From: Candidatus Nomurabacteria bacterium
GTDB lineage: Bacteria > Patescibacteriota > Minisyncoccia > Phycocordibacterales > UBA2100
Length of the DNA: 47,798 bases
Reading direction: 5' to 3'
Assembly (NCBI GenBank): GCA_943359395.1
Contig: CALRHH010000007.1
Location: 1-47,798, forward strand
Position 1 is the stretch's first letter. Each line of letters opens with the position of its first letter. The notes under the pieces were generated by a model that worked only from the letters and a program-made list of their open reading frames with translations, was not told where the DNA came from and ran no database searches. Shown here piece by piece: positions 27,091 through 35,231 of the stretch. The translations under genes and the position numbers were made by a program.

Positions 27091-27405
27091 ACCGAGAGGA
27101 AGTGTGCGCTCAGCAGAAAGGAGCGCGACTCCCGACTCATCAGACGCAGCAAGAAGCATGCCCTGACTCTCAACCCCGCGAAGAACTCTCGGAGCAAGAT
27201 TGATGATGTACGGAAGTTGACGCCCGACCAATTCTTCAGGTTTTTTCCATTCCGCAATCCCAGAGACAATCGTGCGGACTCCCGTTTCTCCGAAATCTAC
27301 CGTGCACTTAATGAGCTTATCGGTTTCAGGGACCAGCTCCGCCGCGATGACGGTGCCGATGCGAATATCAAGCTTTGTAAAATCTTCATATGAAATCTCA
27401 GGCAT
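27076..27405 (-). CDS. Stand-alone tRNA-binding domain protein (MetRS-beta/EMAP II-like OB fold)
   Basis: ISYEDFTKLDIRIGTVIAAELVPETDKLIKCTVDFGETGVRTIVSGIAEWKKPEELVGRQLPYIINLAPRVLRGVESQGMLLAA. Confidence 0.93.
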   Translation of the reverse strand: MPEISYEDFTKLDIRIGTVIAAELVPETDKLIKCTVDFGETGVRTIVSGIAEWKKPEELVGRQLPYIINLAPRVLRGVESQGMLLAASDESGVALLSAERTLPLGTRLK

Positions 27406-27477
27406 GGCAGTATTCTACCCCATAAGATAGCAAGAAGAGAACTTACATTAACGGGAGGATTATTTATCTCACGGGGT

Positions 27478-27867
27478 TTACCTCGTTCTCCTCGTGTCTA
27501 AAAACCTCTGCAAGATAACGGCGGCGGCGGAGGCGTCATCGTGCCCCTTCCCTTCCGGTGCATAGCGGGAGGCCTCTATCGAACTCCACATCTCCCAAAT
27601 ACGTTCGATAGGAACCGTGATCTTCACTTCGAGCGCCGCTACAAAGGACTCCGCATCGGCGGTTACGGGATTATCTTTACCTCCATGCGAGCGAGTATCC
27701 CCGACGACTATGGCTCCCACTTTCTCATCCGTAATAAGCTGCGCTATCTGCGAAAATACCTTCCCGTCATTCGGAAGAGTCGCCCGCGGGAATGCAATTG
27801 TTCCCGCCCCGTCAGAAACGGCTAGACCGATACGTTTCATCCCAAAATCAATACCGAGGTATTTCAT
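27478..27867 (-). CDS. ruvX: Putative Holliday junction resolvase RuvX/YqgF
   Basis: [28 protein letters not shown]. Confidence 0.92.
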   Translation of the reverse strand: MKYLGIDFGMKRIGLAVSDGAGTIAFPRATLPNDGKVFSQIAQLITDEKVGAIVVGDTRSHGGKDNPVTADAESFVAALEVKITVPIERIWEMWSSIEASRYAPEGKGHDDASAAAVILQRFLDTRRTR

Positions 27868-28271
27868 ATAAGCTTAGAAGTTTTATACGTCTCCTGCCGA
27901 AACGCCTTCATCCTCATCACCTTCACCTTCATCCCTGCATTCGTCAAGTCGCGTTCAAGCCTGTCAACAAATTCTCCCACCTGGTCGTACCCAAGCGCGA
28001 TGATGCTCGGACGAGCGGCCTCAATGTGTTCTATGTACCCGTCTTCCTGCCCAAGAATGACTTCATCGACAAGCATATTTCGCTCGAGAAGTGCTTGGCG
28101 CTCGCTCTCCGAACGTCGCGGCTTTACCCCTTTGATGCGCGCAACGATTGGATCGCGCGCGACGGAGACGATAAGGCATGGATTGCGGGCGAGCGCACGA
28201 GCTTGCCGGAAGAAGTCCACATGCCCCTCATGGACCATATCGAAGGTGCCGAAGACCATGATGCGTGTCAT
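27864..28271 (-). CDS. Cytidylyltransferase-like nucleotidyltransferase (FAD synthetase/TagD-like)
   Basis: [23 protein letters not shown] ... [34 protein letters not shown]. Confidence 0.88.
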   Translation of the reverse strand: MTRIMVFGTFDMVHEGHVDFFRQARALARNPCLIVSVARDPIVARIKGVKPRRSESERQALLERNMLVDEVILGQEDGYIEHIEAARPSIIALGYDQVGEFVDRLERDLTNAGMKVKVMRMKAFRQETYKTSKLI

Positions 28272-28612
28272 ACTTTTTTGAAGTACGTACGGACTGCAGT
28301 GATATCTCTATCAATGCTCTCCTGCTGGTCTGTATCGCTTTTAAACTTTTTGTACTCTCGCACTTTTTTCATGAGTCGAACTTTTACATTCCATCCATAG
28401 AGGTCTTTGGAAAAGTCTAAAATGTGCGCTTCCAGGACTTTCTTTTTTTGGTCAGCATACGCCGCCGCCTCGTATTCTTCTTCGCCGACTTTGACCAGCG
28501 CCGCATACACACCCGATACACCCTCGTCCGTGAGCGGGATATTTATCGTGGGGTATCCCAGTGCTTCGGCGCGATGAGAACCCTGCTGCACAATACCAGC
28601 GTGTGTTTCCAT
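28268..28612 (-). CDS. Stand-alone riboflavin kinase
   Basis: [49 protein letters not shown]...[27 protein letters not shown]. Confidence 0.9.
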   Translation of the reverse strand: METHAGIVQQGSHRAEALGYPTINIPLTDEGVSGVYAALVKVGEEEYEAAAYADQKKKVLEAHILDFSKDLYGWNVKVRLMKKVREYKKFKSDTDQQESIDRDITAVRTYFKKV

Positions 28613-28616
28613 GAGA

Positions 28617-29540
28617 CTAATCAAAGTACGGAATCTTACCCCACTGAAACGGATCAACGAGACGGAGGCCTCGTTCGAGGCCTCCAATCTCATGCATCTC
28701 GCTTTCCGATAATGCGAAATCAAAAATGTCTATATTTTCTTTCATCCGCTCTGGATGAGTGCTCTTGGGAATAACAGCTGTGTTTCTTTGTATCCCCCAC
28801 CGTAAAAGCACTTGCGCAGGGGTTTTGGCGTGTGCGTCTGCAACATGACGGATAAGCTTTTCGTCCACCAATCGCTCACTCATCTCCTCGTATCCTGGGC
28901 GCGCAAGCGGAGAGTATGCAGTAACGACCATGCCGAGTCGTTGGCAAAAGTCGATGAGGCGTTGCTGTTGCAGGTAGGGATGTACCTCGATTTGGTTTAC
29001 CGCAGGCTTAATCTCGGCGTAAGAAAAAAGGTCGAGCAGAAGAGGCGCGGTAAAATTTGCCACCCCAATTGCCTTGACCAAACCTGCGTCCATGAGCTCT
29101 TCCATCGCCTCCCACGTTTCCCGTATGGGGACTCTCTCGACAATAAGGTTACCGTTCGCGTCATACGTGTGCCCGCCTTTCGGTTCAGCGATGCCCCAAT
29201 GTATCAAGTAGAGGTCGAGGTACTCAATCTGCAAGTCCTCAAGTGTCGCCTCGCAGGCTTGGCGCACGTCATCTCGCGCATGTTCCGTGTCCCACAACTT
29301 GCTCGTGATGAAGACCTCCTCGCGATTGACCACGTTTCCGCCAAATACCGAACGTAACGACCTGCCGATTTCCTTTTCATTGCCATAAATAGGGGCGCAA
29401 TCAATGTGTCTGTAGCCGCACTCTGAAAGCGCGTGCGCAACCGCCTCTCCCGCTTCGTCAGACGCCGATTTCCATGTGCCAAGCCCCACCAGCGGCATCA
29501 AGGCGCCCGTATTCAAGGTGATGTGTCTTGGAGTGTCCAC
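28617..29540 (-). CDS. Aldo/keto reductase (GTG start)
   Basis: LNTGALMPLVGLGTWKS, CGYRHIDCAPIYGNEKEIG, EYLDLYLIHWG, AVIPKSTHPERMKEN. Confidence 0.96.
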   Translation of the reverse strand: MDTPRHITLNTGALMPLVGLGTWKSASDEAGEAVAHALSECGYRHIDCAPIYGNEKEIGRSLRSVFGGNVVNREEVFITSKLWDTEHARDDVRQACEATLEDLQIEYLDLYLIHWGIAEPKGGHTYDANGNLIVERVPIRETWEAMEELMDAGLVKAIGVANFTAPLLLDLFSYAEIKPAVNQIEVHPYLQQQRLIDFCQRLGMVVTAYSPLARPGYEEMSERLVDEKLIRHVADAHAKTPAQVLLRWGIQRNTAVIPKSTHPERMKENIDIFDFALSESEMHEIGGLERGLRLVDPFQWGKIPYFD

Positions 29541-29562
29541 AGAGCAATTTTAGTGGAAATTC

Positions 29563-31170
29563 TCATTTAGTCGACACGAGGCCTGCCTTAACGAGACGCG
29601 CTCGAATAGAGCCTGTTTGTCGGCCAAGTAATTCCGCTATCTTTTTCACCCGCTCACCTGCCGCGTACAGTTCCCTGAGCTTTACGTCCTCATCTTCACT
29701 CCATGGACGATACGCATTGGGATACTTCTTGCGCACATCCTCAACGGAGAACTTTTTCTCAGACGTATCTGATGTAACCCTGCCCGCAGATGCCGAGGAA
29801 CCGGTGGGTCCTCTTCCCCCAGACGCAACGACAAAGTTCTTTACAAGCTTCCCGTGTTCTTTTTCCTCCATTCCTTCAAACGCCTTTCGCGCTGCCGCCG
29901 ATTGAATCTTGAAACCTCTATCTCCGGCTACAACTTCCGGATGCACTTCAAGTGCACGTTCATTCAATCCAGAAATTGAAAGCCCCGAGAGTGTCCGTAC
30001 GCGAGAGAGTGCAACGTATCCTTGCCCGTATTCAAATGCCTGCGAAAGGTCCATATGTGCGGCGTCCAGAGACATTCCCTGACTCTTATGCACTGTGATA
30101 GCCCACGCGAGACGTAATGGTATCTGTGTGATACGAGCCAACACTTTTCCACCATCTTCGATGTGCCATTCTTCGGGCTCGGCTATAACAGTACGTCCCG
30201 TGCTTGTTTTAATAATAGGATACCCGCTATCTTTTACGAAACCCGTGACCGTGCCGAGCGTACCATTCACGTATGCATGCTCAAGGTCATTCTTTGTGAA
30301 CATTGCACGCGCACCGACTTTGAGCGAGAGCATTTCGGGTGAAAGACAACCGCGCTTAAGACTCGCGACGAGAGTGTCTTTGCCTTGAGAAGTCATGAGG
30401 AATTTATGCGTATCGCCTGATATTTTCCCTATCTCTACGTCGTTGATGCGGTCCACATCGGCATTGTGAGAGTAAAGCTGCGTTGTTCCCTCCCGCGCGC
30501 CCACCATACGCGTCTCAAGAAGCGAGCGGTGTGTGCCAGAAAAAGTCCCTTTGCGGATTCCCGATAGTACCTCCAGAAACGCCCTGTCTTCTTGACGATG
30601 CTGCTCAGATAAATAGCAGACAATTGGATTTAATTCTTTCCACGCGCGGGACGCAAATGCAAAATTCGATGTTTCCTCCGCTTCCCCAGTGTCAAATGAT
30701 ATCTGCGGCTCTTCTTCTTGTTCTTGTCTCCGTACGACGGGCGGGAGTTGAAAGAAGTCCCCGACGAGCACGACCTGAAGCCCCCCAAAGGGCGCTTGCC
30801 GCTGACGTACTTCTCTGCACACCGCTTCCGCCATCGCGAGTGTTTTCGCCGAGAGCATCGAGATTTCATCAATAATGAGAATTTTCGCGCCGCGCACACG
30901 CCGCACAACGCGTTCATTCTGAGTTATCTTATCGAGGTCATACGAGCTCAAATCCTGCTTGATGCCGACGCCGCTCCACGAGTGAATTGTCATTCCATGT
31001 ATGTGCGTCGCAGCAATTCCCGTTGATGCTGTGATAGCAGGCTCAACACCCCGCTCGCGTAGCCACTTCACATACGCATTCACCGTGTGTGTTTTCCCGC
31101 TCCCTGGCTCGCCCGTAAGAAATACGTTGGCACCAGTCTGCAAAATCTTGAGTGCGGTCGATTGTTTCAT
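29563..31170 (-). CDS. PIF1-like DNA helicase with C-terminal Myb/SANT-like DNA-binding segment
   Basis: NVFLTGEPGSGKTHTVNAY, ITASTGIAATHIHGMTIHSWSG, LIIDEISMLSA, VLVGDFFQLPPV, ITVHKSQGMSLD, YVALSRVRTLSGLSISG. Confidence 0.94.
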   Translation of the reverse strand: MKQSTALKILQTGANVFLTGEPGSGKTHTVNAYVKWLRERGVEPAITASTGIAATHIHGMTIHSWSGVGIKQDLSSYDLDKITQNERVVRRVRGAKILIIDEISMLSAKTLAMAEAVCREVRQRQAPFGGLQVVLVGDFFQLPPVVRRQEQEEEPQISFDTGEAEETSNFAFASRAWKELNPIVCYLSEQHRQEDRAFLEVLSGIRKGTFSGTHRSLLETRMVGAREGTTQLYSHNADVDRINDVEIGKISGDTHKFLMTSQGKDTLVASLKRGCLSPEMLSLKVGARAMFTKNDLEHAYVNGTLGTVTGFVKDSGYPIIKTSTGRTVIAEPEEWHIEDGGKVLARITQIPLRLAWAITVHKSQGMSLDAAHMDLSQAFEYGQGYVALSRVRTLSGLSISGLNERALEVHPEVVAGDRGFKIQSAAARKAFEGMEEKEHGKLVKNFVVASGGRGPTGSSASAGRVTSDTSEKKFSVEDVRKKYPNAYRPWSEDEDVKLRELYAAGERVKKIAELLGRQTGSIRARLVKAGLVSTK

Positions 31171-31197
31171 CTGCGCATGATACCAGAGACGCCATCC

Positions 31198-31989
31198 TTA
31201 AGACTTTCTCTTAGAAATGTTTCTCCGAACTTCTTTGTCTATAAATTGGGGCAAATCTTTTGGATTCAGCGATTGTCCGATGCTTTCGTGTATGAGTTGG
31301 GCTAGCCTTTCTTCAACGGCGCTTCCTATCCGACGCTGTGCCTCTGACATCGTCTCTCCATTAAAATACTCCTTCGCTTCCTCGTTCAACCTCGCATACC
31401 TTGGATTGCGGCCATTCATGTCTATACGCCTGTCTAAATCGTTGATGAACCTACCACTGGATATCATCTCTGCCGAGGCCGCCCATTCGGTATCCATAGT
31501 GTAATCGTCGACGTAGTGTTGCACGAGGTATGCTACTTCCTCTGGAGAGAGAGATCCTTTTCGAAGAATCTCTTCAATCTCAAGGAATGAACCGTGACCA
31601 GATGCGTTTGCTAGCCGAACAACCCTTTCGCTAAAACCCGCCTCCTTCATCTGACGGGTAGACTCTTGCGACGCCTTATCAAAACTATTCCAAGAGAGCC
31701 CTTCGTTTGTTGCTATCTCCTTTTCTCCTTTCTTAAAGAAATCGTGGAGGGCAGCCGCCACCTTCAGGTCTTCCATAACATCATCAGGAAGCTTCAGCAT
31801 GCCAGCGAATACATCTGTACGCGCGACCTCAACCAAACAATGCTCAGAAACATTGCCCCAGTCTCGTTTCCCGTCTTTTCTTTCCCACAACCCCGCGCCC
31901 TTGTGCAAAGCCAAAGCCTCTCGCATCTCCACTGCAAGCTGACTGAAGTATTTTGTCTTCTCTCGGCCCGAGTTTTCCAATCCTTCCAT
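31198..31989 (-). CDS. HD-domain (phosphohydrolase-like) protein
   Basis: WGNVSEHCLVEVARTDVFAGML ... VAAALHDFFKKG ... QHYVDDYT. Confidence 0.7.
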   Translation of the reverse strand: MEGLENSGREKTKYFSQLAVEMREALALHKGAGLWERKDGKRDWGNVSEHCLVEVARTDVFAGMLKLPDDVMEDLKVAAALHDFFKKGEKEIATNEGLSWNSFDKASQESTRQMKEAGFSERVVRLANASGHGSFLEIEEILRKGSLSPEEVAYLVQHYVDDYTMDTEWAASAEMISSGRFINDLDRRIDMNGRNPRYARLNEEAKEYFNGETMSEAQRRIGSAVEERLAQLIHESIGQSLNPKDLPQFIDKEVRRNISKRKS

Positions 31990-32029
31990 GCAACGATTCT
32001 ACACTCTACAGAGTAGACCGCACTTCCAA

Positions 32030-32494
32030 TTACGCATCCCACGGAAATACAACCCACCTGTCTACGTTCATTACTGAATAATCCGGAAACGTCTTGCAGC
32101 GAGCCGTATTCACGACGATTGCTGCCACCTTAATATGCGCGGCTCCACACTTTTCTCTCAAGACTTTCGAGACCACTCTGAAAGTCTCGCCCGTATCGGC
32201 AATCTCATCTACGAGAAGAATCTTTTTACCCCGTGCGGACAAATTGGGCACGTGCGAAATAATGAGCTTGCCCCGCTTCTTGGTCTTTTCATCGTAAGAG
32301 TGCGCGGCCACTGTGGCCACATTCTTTACATTGAGTCTCTCCGCGACGAGTGCCAGTGGAATCAATCCACCCATCGCAATCCCGATGACATAGTCTGGCT
32401 TGAAGCCGCTCGCCTTCACCGCGTGCGCAAGCTGCGCAGCAAGCTTCTCAAGCCTGCTCCACGAAATATGTACTTCCCGCACTTTCTTTCTCAT
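32030..32494 (-). CDS. Phosphoribosyltransferase
   Basis: DYVIGIAMGGLIPLALVAERL ... KKILLVDEIADTGETFRVV (PRPP-binding motif). Confidence 0.92.
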   Translation of the reverse strand: MRKKVREVHISWSRLEKLAAQLAHAVKASGFKPDYVIGIAMGGLIPLALVAERLNVKNVATVAAHSYDEKTKKRGKLIISHVPNLSARGKKILLVDEIADTGETFRVVSKVLREKCGAAHIKVAAIVVNTARCKTFPDYSVMNVDRWVVFPWDA

Positions 32495-32497
32495 ATG

Positions 32498-32584
32498 CGG
32501 AGGGGGTGAGATTCGAACTCACGGTCCCATTTCTGAGACGACAGTTTTCAAGACTGTTCCATTAGACCACTCTGGCACCCCTCC
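32498..32584 (-). tRNA. tRNA-Ser (TGA)
   Basis: Class II cloverleaf GGAGGGGTGCCAGAGTGGTCTAATGGAACAGT-CTTGAAA-ACTGT...GTGAGTTCGAATCTCAC CCCCTCCG. Confidence 0.94.
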
Positions 32585-32661
32585 CAATAGAGTGTTGTAC
32601 CATGACCTACGGACAAATGCATGGCCTACGATGCTACAATAAAAGCGTTTGCTACTTTTGT

Positions 32662-33132
32662 ATGCCTCCTCAACGAACAGTATTGCGATGGAATGCGTAT
32701 GAGCACGAGCATGTACCACGCGGTAGTGACTGGTATTGGGCACTCGGCATTGTCGCCATGTCAGCCGCACTCACAAGCATTCTCTTTCACAATACGCTCT
32801 TCGCGCTCTTGATACTCCTCGCGGCAGGAATCCTCGGCATGCTCGCGGATGTTCCCCCTGACCTTGTACGATTCGAAATATCAGACCGCGGCATCCGCGT
32901 CGGCGATACCATGCATCTCTTCGAAGAAATCATTTCTTTCTGGGTGGAAGATGAGAAGCACGACCGTCCGCTTCTTCTCATCGACACCACGAAGCTCATG
33001 GCGCCGAATCTCATTATTCCACTTGAGAATATCGATCCGCACACGGTGCGAAGCTACTTACGCGACCACGCAGAAGAAGTTCCGATGAAAGAACCTATAG
33101 CGCACAAAATTTTGGAGTTTTTCGGACTCTAA
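32662..33132 (+). CDS. Two-TM hypothetical protein with PH-like cytosolic domain
   Basis: RGSDWYWALGIVAMSAALTSILFHNTLFALLILLAAGILGMLA ... FEISDRGIRVGDTMHLFEEIISFWV. Confidence 0.65.
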   Translation: MPPQRTVLRWNAYEHEHVPRGSDWYWALGIVAMSAALTSILFHNTLFALLILLAAGILGMLADVPPDLVRFEISDRGIRVGDTMHLFEEIISFWVEDEKHDRPLLLIDTTKLMAPNLIIPLENIDPHTVRSYLRDHAEEVPMKEPIAHKILEFFGL

Positions 33133-33136
33133 CTCT

Positions 33137-35026
33137 CTACTGACTGACAGAGATAGTCGTTGTCGCGTCCCTAATTGCTCCCGCGGCGGTTTCGCAGTGA
33201 AGGAGAAATCGCGTCGCCGTCGTAATCGCACTCGTCGTCGCCGCCCCCACGACACTCGTGTTGGAGGAGTTGCGTGCGGTAAAGTCAGCTTGGTCAGGAC
33301 TTGAGATGATGCACGATTGCATACCTGTCGTGAGCCACGAGAGAAGCGAGGTATCGCCCGCGGGGACGGTCTTTGGATTCGCAACGAGGATGATGTTGAC
33401 GCGTGAGACTTGGACCGAGCACTGAGCGCCCGTGGTCTTGCCGTTGTCTGTACAGGCGAGCGTGTACGTCGCGGTGTTGGTACCGGCCGGCGGATTGGCG
33501 ACGGTTGTGGTCGCGGAACCTCCTGGCTGAGTCGTCACCTTGAATGAGCTGCTTGATGCGATACCTGAAGAGCAGCCGTAGGTGATGGCGAGTGTCTGGC
33601 CGACATCTGCCGTTTGCGGTTCACAGGAGAGAGATGCTTTTGGACCTTCCGTTGAGATACACTGCCAGCCCGTTATACAAGCTCCGTTGTATGTTGCACG
33701 CCACGCACCTGCGGCACAGGCGGATGGGGCGGGTTGCTGTGGTTGCGACTGACACTGATTCCCTGTCGATGGCGTACATGGTGTTGGTTGGGCGGGAAGC
33801 GGTTGGGTGGGTGGTGCGATGCCGCCGTTGCGCTCGGCGTAATACTGATTCATCTGCTGTTGGTACTGCGCCTGTTGGAGTTGGTAGTTGTACTGCTGCA
33901 ACTGCTGTTGGTACTGAGCCTGCTGTTGTGCGTATACGTTCTGGTCGGTGGAACAGGCTTGCGCGGGTGCTGCGGGGGGAGGTGGGGGGGCGGTCGGCTT
34001 GAACGCATTTGACAGCCCTTTGAGGAGTGAGTCGAGAGCCCCTGACCCGCTTCCGAGTGGATTTTTTCCCGCATTTGGATCCGCGAATGTAGAGCAATTT
34101 GGACCTGTACATCCTGGCGCTGTCGGCTGCTTAGCGGGCGGACACGCCCCCGTCTGGGGATTCATTACCCCATTTTGACAAGGACCTTGGTACTCAGGTT
34201 TTTTGTCGGGAGGAGCGAGAGGAGTTTGCTCTTTGGCAAGCTTTTCCGTATCAACCTTACTTAGATTCGCCTTTTGTTCATCGAGTCTTTTGTTTTCATC
34301 CGCGAGCTTTTTTGCTTCCAAGTCATTCTCCCCTAGGCGTTTTATTATTTCATTGTTATCGACCTGTTTGTCGTTAATCTTCATCTGTTCGTCTGCACGT
34401 GCCTCGTCAAAAGCTGCCTGCATATAGGGATCGAGTTTTGACAACGCCGCCTGTGCTGCGGCAGGATTTGTTTTCGCATCATCGAGGATTTTCTTGATGG
34501 TCGGGTCATCCTTAAAGTATTCAGGAACCTGCGCTGCCTTACCGAGAAGCTCATCCTTTTTCGCGTCCGATCCGCCGCCGACGGCAACGCACGCCCCCGC
34601 GCCAGCCGAACACTGAAATACGTTGCAGGGGCTCTGTGTTTCACACTTCTTTTTGGCCGCAGCGTCCGTTATCCCTTTACAGGTATCCGTTGCGTCTACG
34701 GTAGTAGTCGTGCCGGGGTAAATCTTGTACATGCAACCTTTCACGCAAACACTCCCAACCCCTTCACGACCTTCTTTTGGACCTTTCTTTTGGACGATGG
34801 GTGCGTTGCACCTGTCATCCCCTTTTAGACTCGCGTCTGGCTTCTTTGCTACGGCTGGCTTGCTCGTGACGGCAGTTACGACTTCAGCGACTTGTGTCGT
34901 AGGATTGGTGGAAGACGTTGCAAAGTATTCGAGTCCTGTAATCACCCCCGAAAGGATGGCTACAAAAACAAGTGCGGATAGAATTGACGCGCCACGATGC
35001 AAGGTTCGCCGACGAGGAGTTACCAT
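33137..35026 (-). CDS. Large secreted/anchored Pro/Gln-rich protein A with Ig-like C-terminal domains
   Basis: Start set at MVTPRRRTLHRGASILSALVFVAILSG; ORF-track extension crosses tRNA-Arg. Shares a 260-aa block with the 35232..37523 gene. Confidence 0.75.
   Translation of the reverse strand: MVTPRRRTLHRGASILSALVFVAILSGVITGLEYFATSSTNPTTQVAEVVTAVTSKPAVAKKPDASLKGDDRCNAPIVQKKGPKEGREGVGSVCVKGCMYKIYPGTTTTVDATDTCKGITDAAAKKKCETQSPCNVFQCSAGAGACVAVGGGSDAKKDELLGKAAQVPEYFKDDPTIKKILDDAKTNPAAAQAALSKLDPYMQAAFDEARADEQMKINDKQVDNNEIIKRLGENDLEAKKLADENKRLDEQKANLSKVDTEKLAKEQTPLAPPDKKPEYQGPCQNGVMNPQTGACPPAKQPTAPGCTGPNCSTFADPNAGKNPLGSGSGALDSLLKGLSNAFKPTAPPPPPAAPAQACSTDQNVYAQQQAQYQQQLQQYNYQLQQAQYQQQMNQYYAERNGGIAPPTQPLPAQPTPCTPSTGNQCQSQPQQPAPSACAAGAWRATYNGACITGWQCISTEGPKASLSCEPQTADVGQTLAITYGCSSGIASSSSFKVTTQPGGSATTTVANPPAGTNTATYTLACTDNGKTTGAQCSVQVSRVNIILVANPKTVPAGDTSLLSWLTTGMQSCIISSPDQADFTARNSSNTSVVGAATTSAITTATRFLLHCETAAGAIRDATTTISVSQ
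33213..33992. repeat. 780-bp direct repeat, copy 1
   Basis: Identical by reading to 35317..36096 at constant offset 2104; flanks diverge. Confidence 0.93.
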
Positions 35027-35095
35027 GCGGCAATCATGCGCCCCATATGGCATATGCGCAATGCGCAGAATCAGCAAAATGTGGAAAAAAACGGG

Positions 35096-35167
35096 TGCTC
35101 CCGGTTGGAATCGAACCAACATCGTATCCTCCGCAAGGATATATCCTATCCATTGAACGACGGGAGC
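35096..35167 (-). tRNA. tRNA-Arg (GCG)
   Basis: Cloverleaf GCTCCCGTCGTTCAATGGATAGGATATATCC-TTGCGGA-GGATA...GTTGGTTCGATTCCAAC CGGGAGCA. Confidence 0.9.
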
Positions 35168-35231
35168 GAACGAGAGAAATGTACCACACTTCCCTCGTCT
35201 GCGCAGGCGAGCTCTTTCTGTAATCTGGAAG

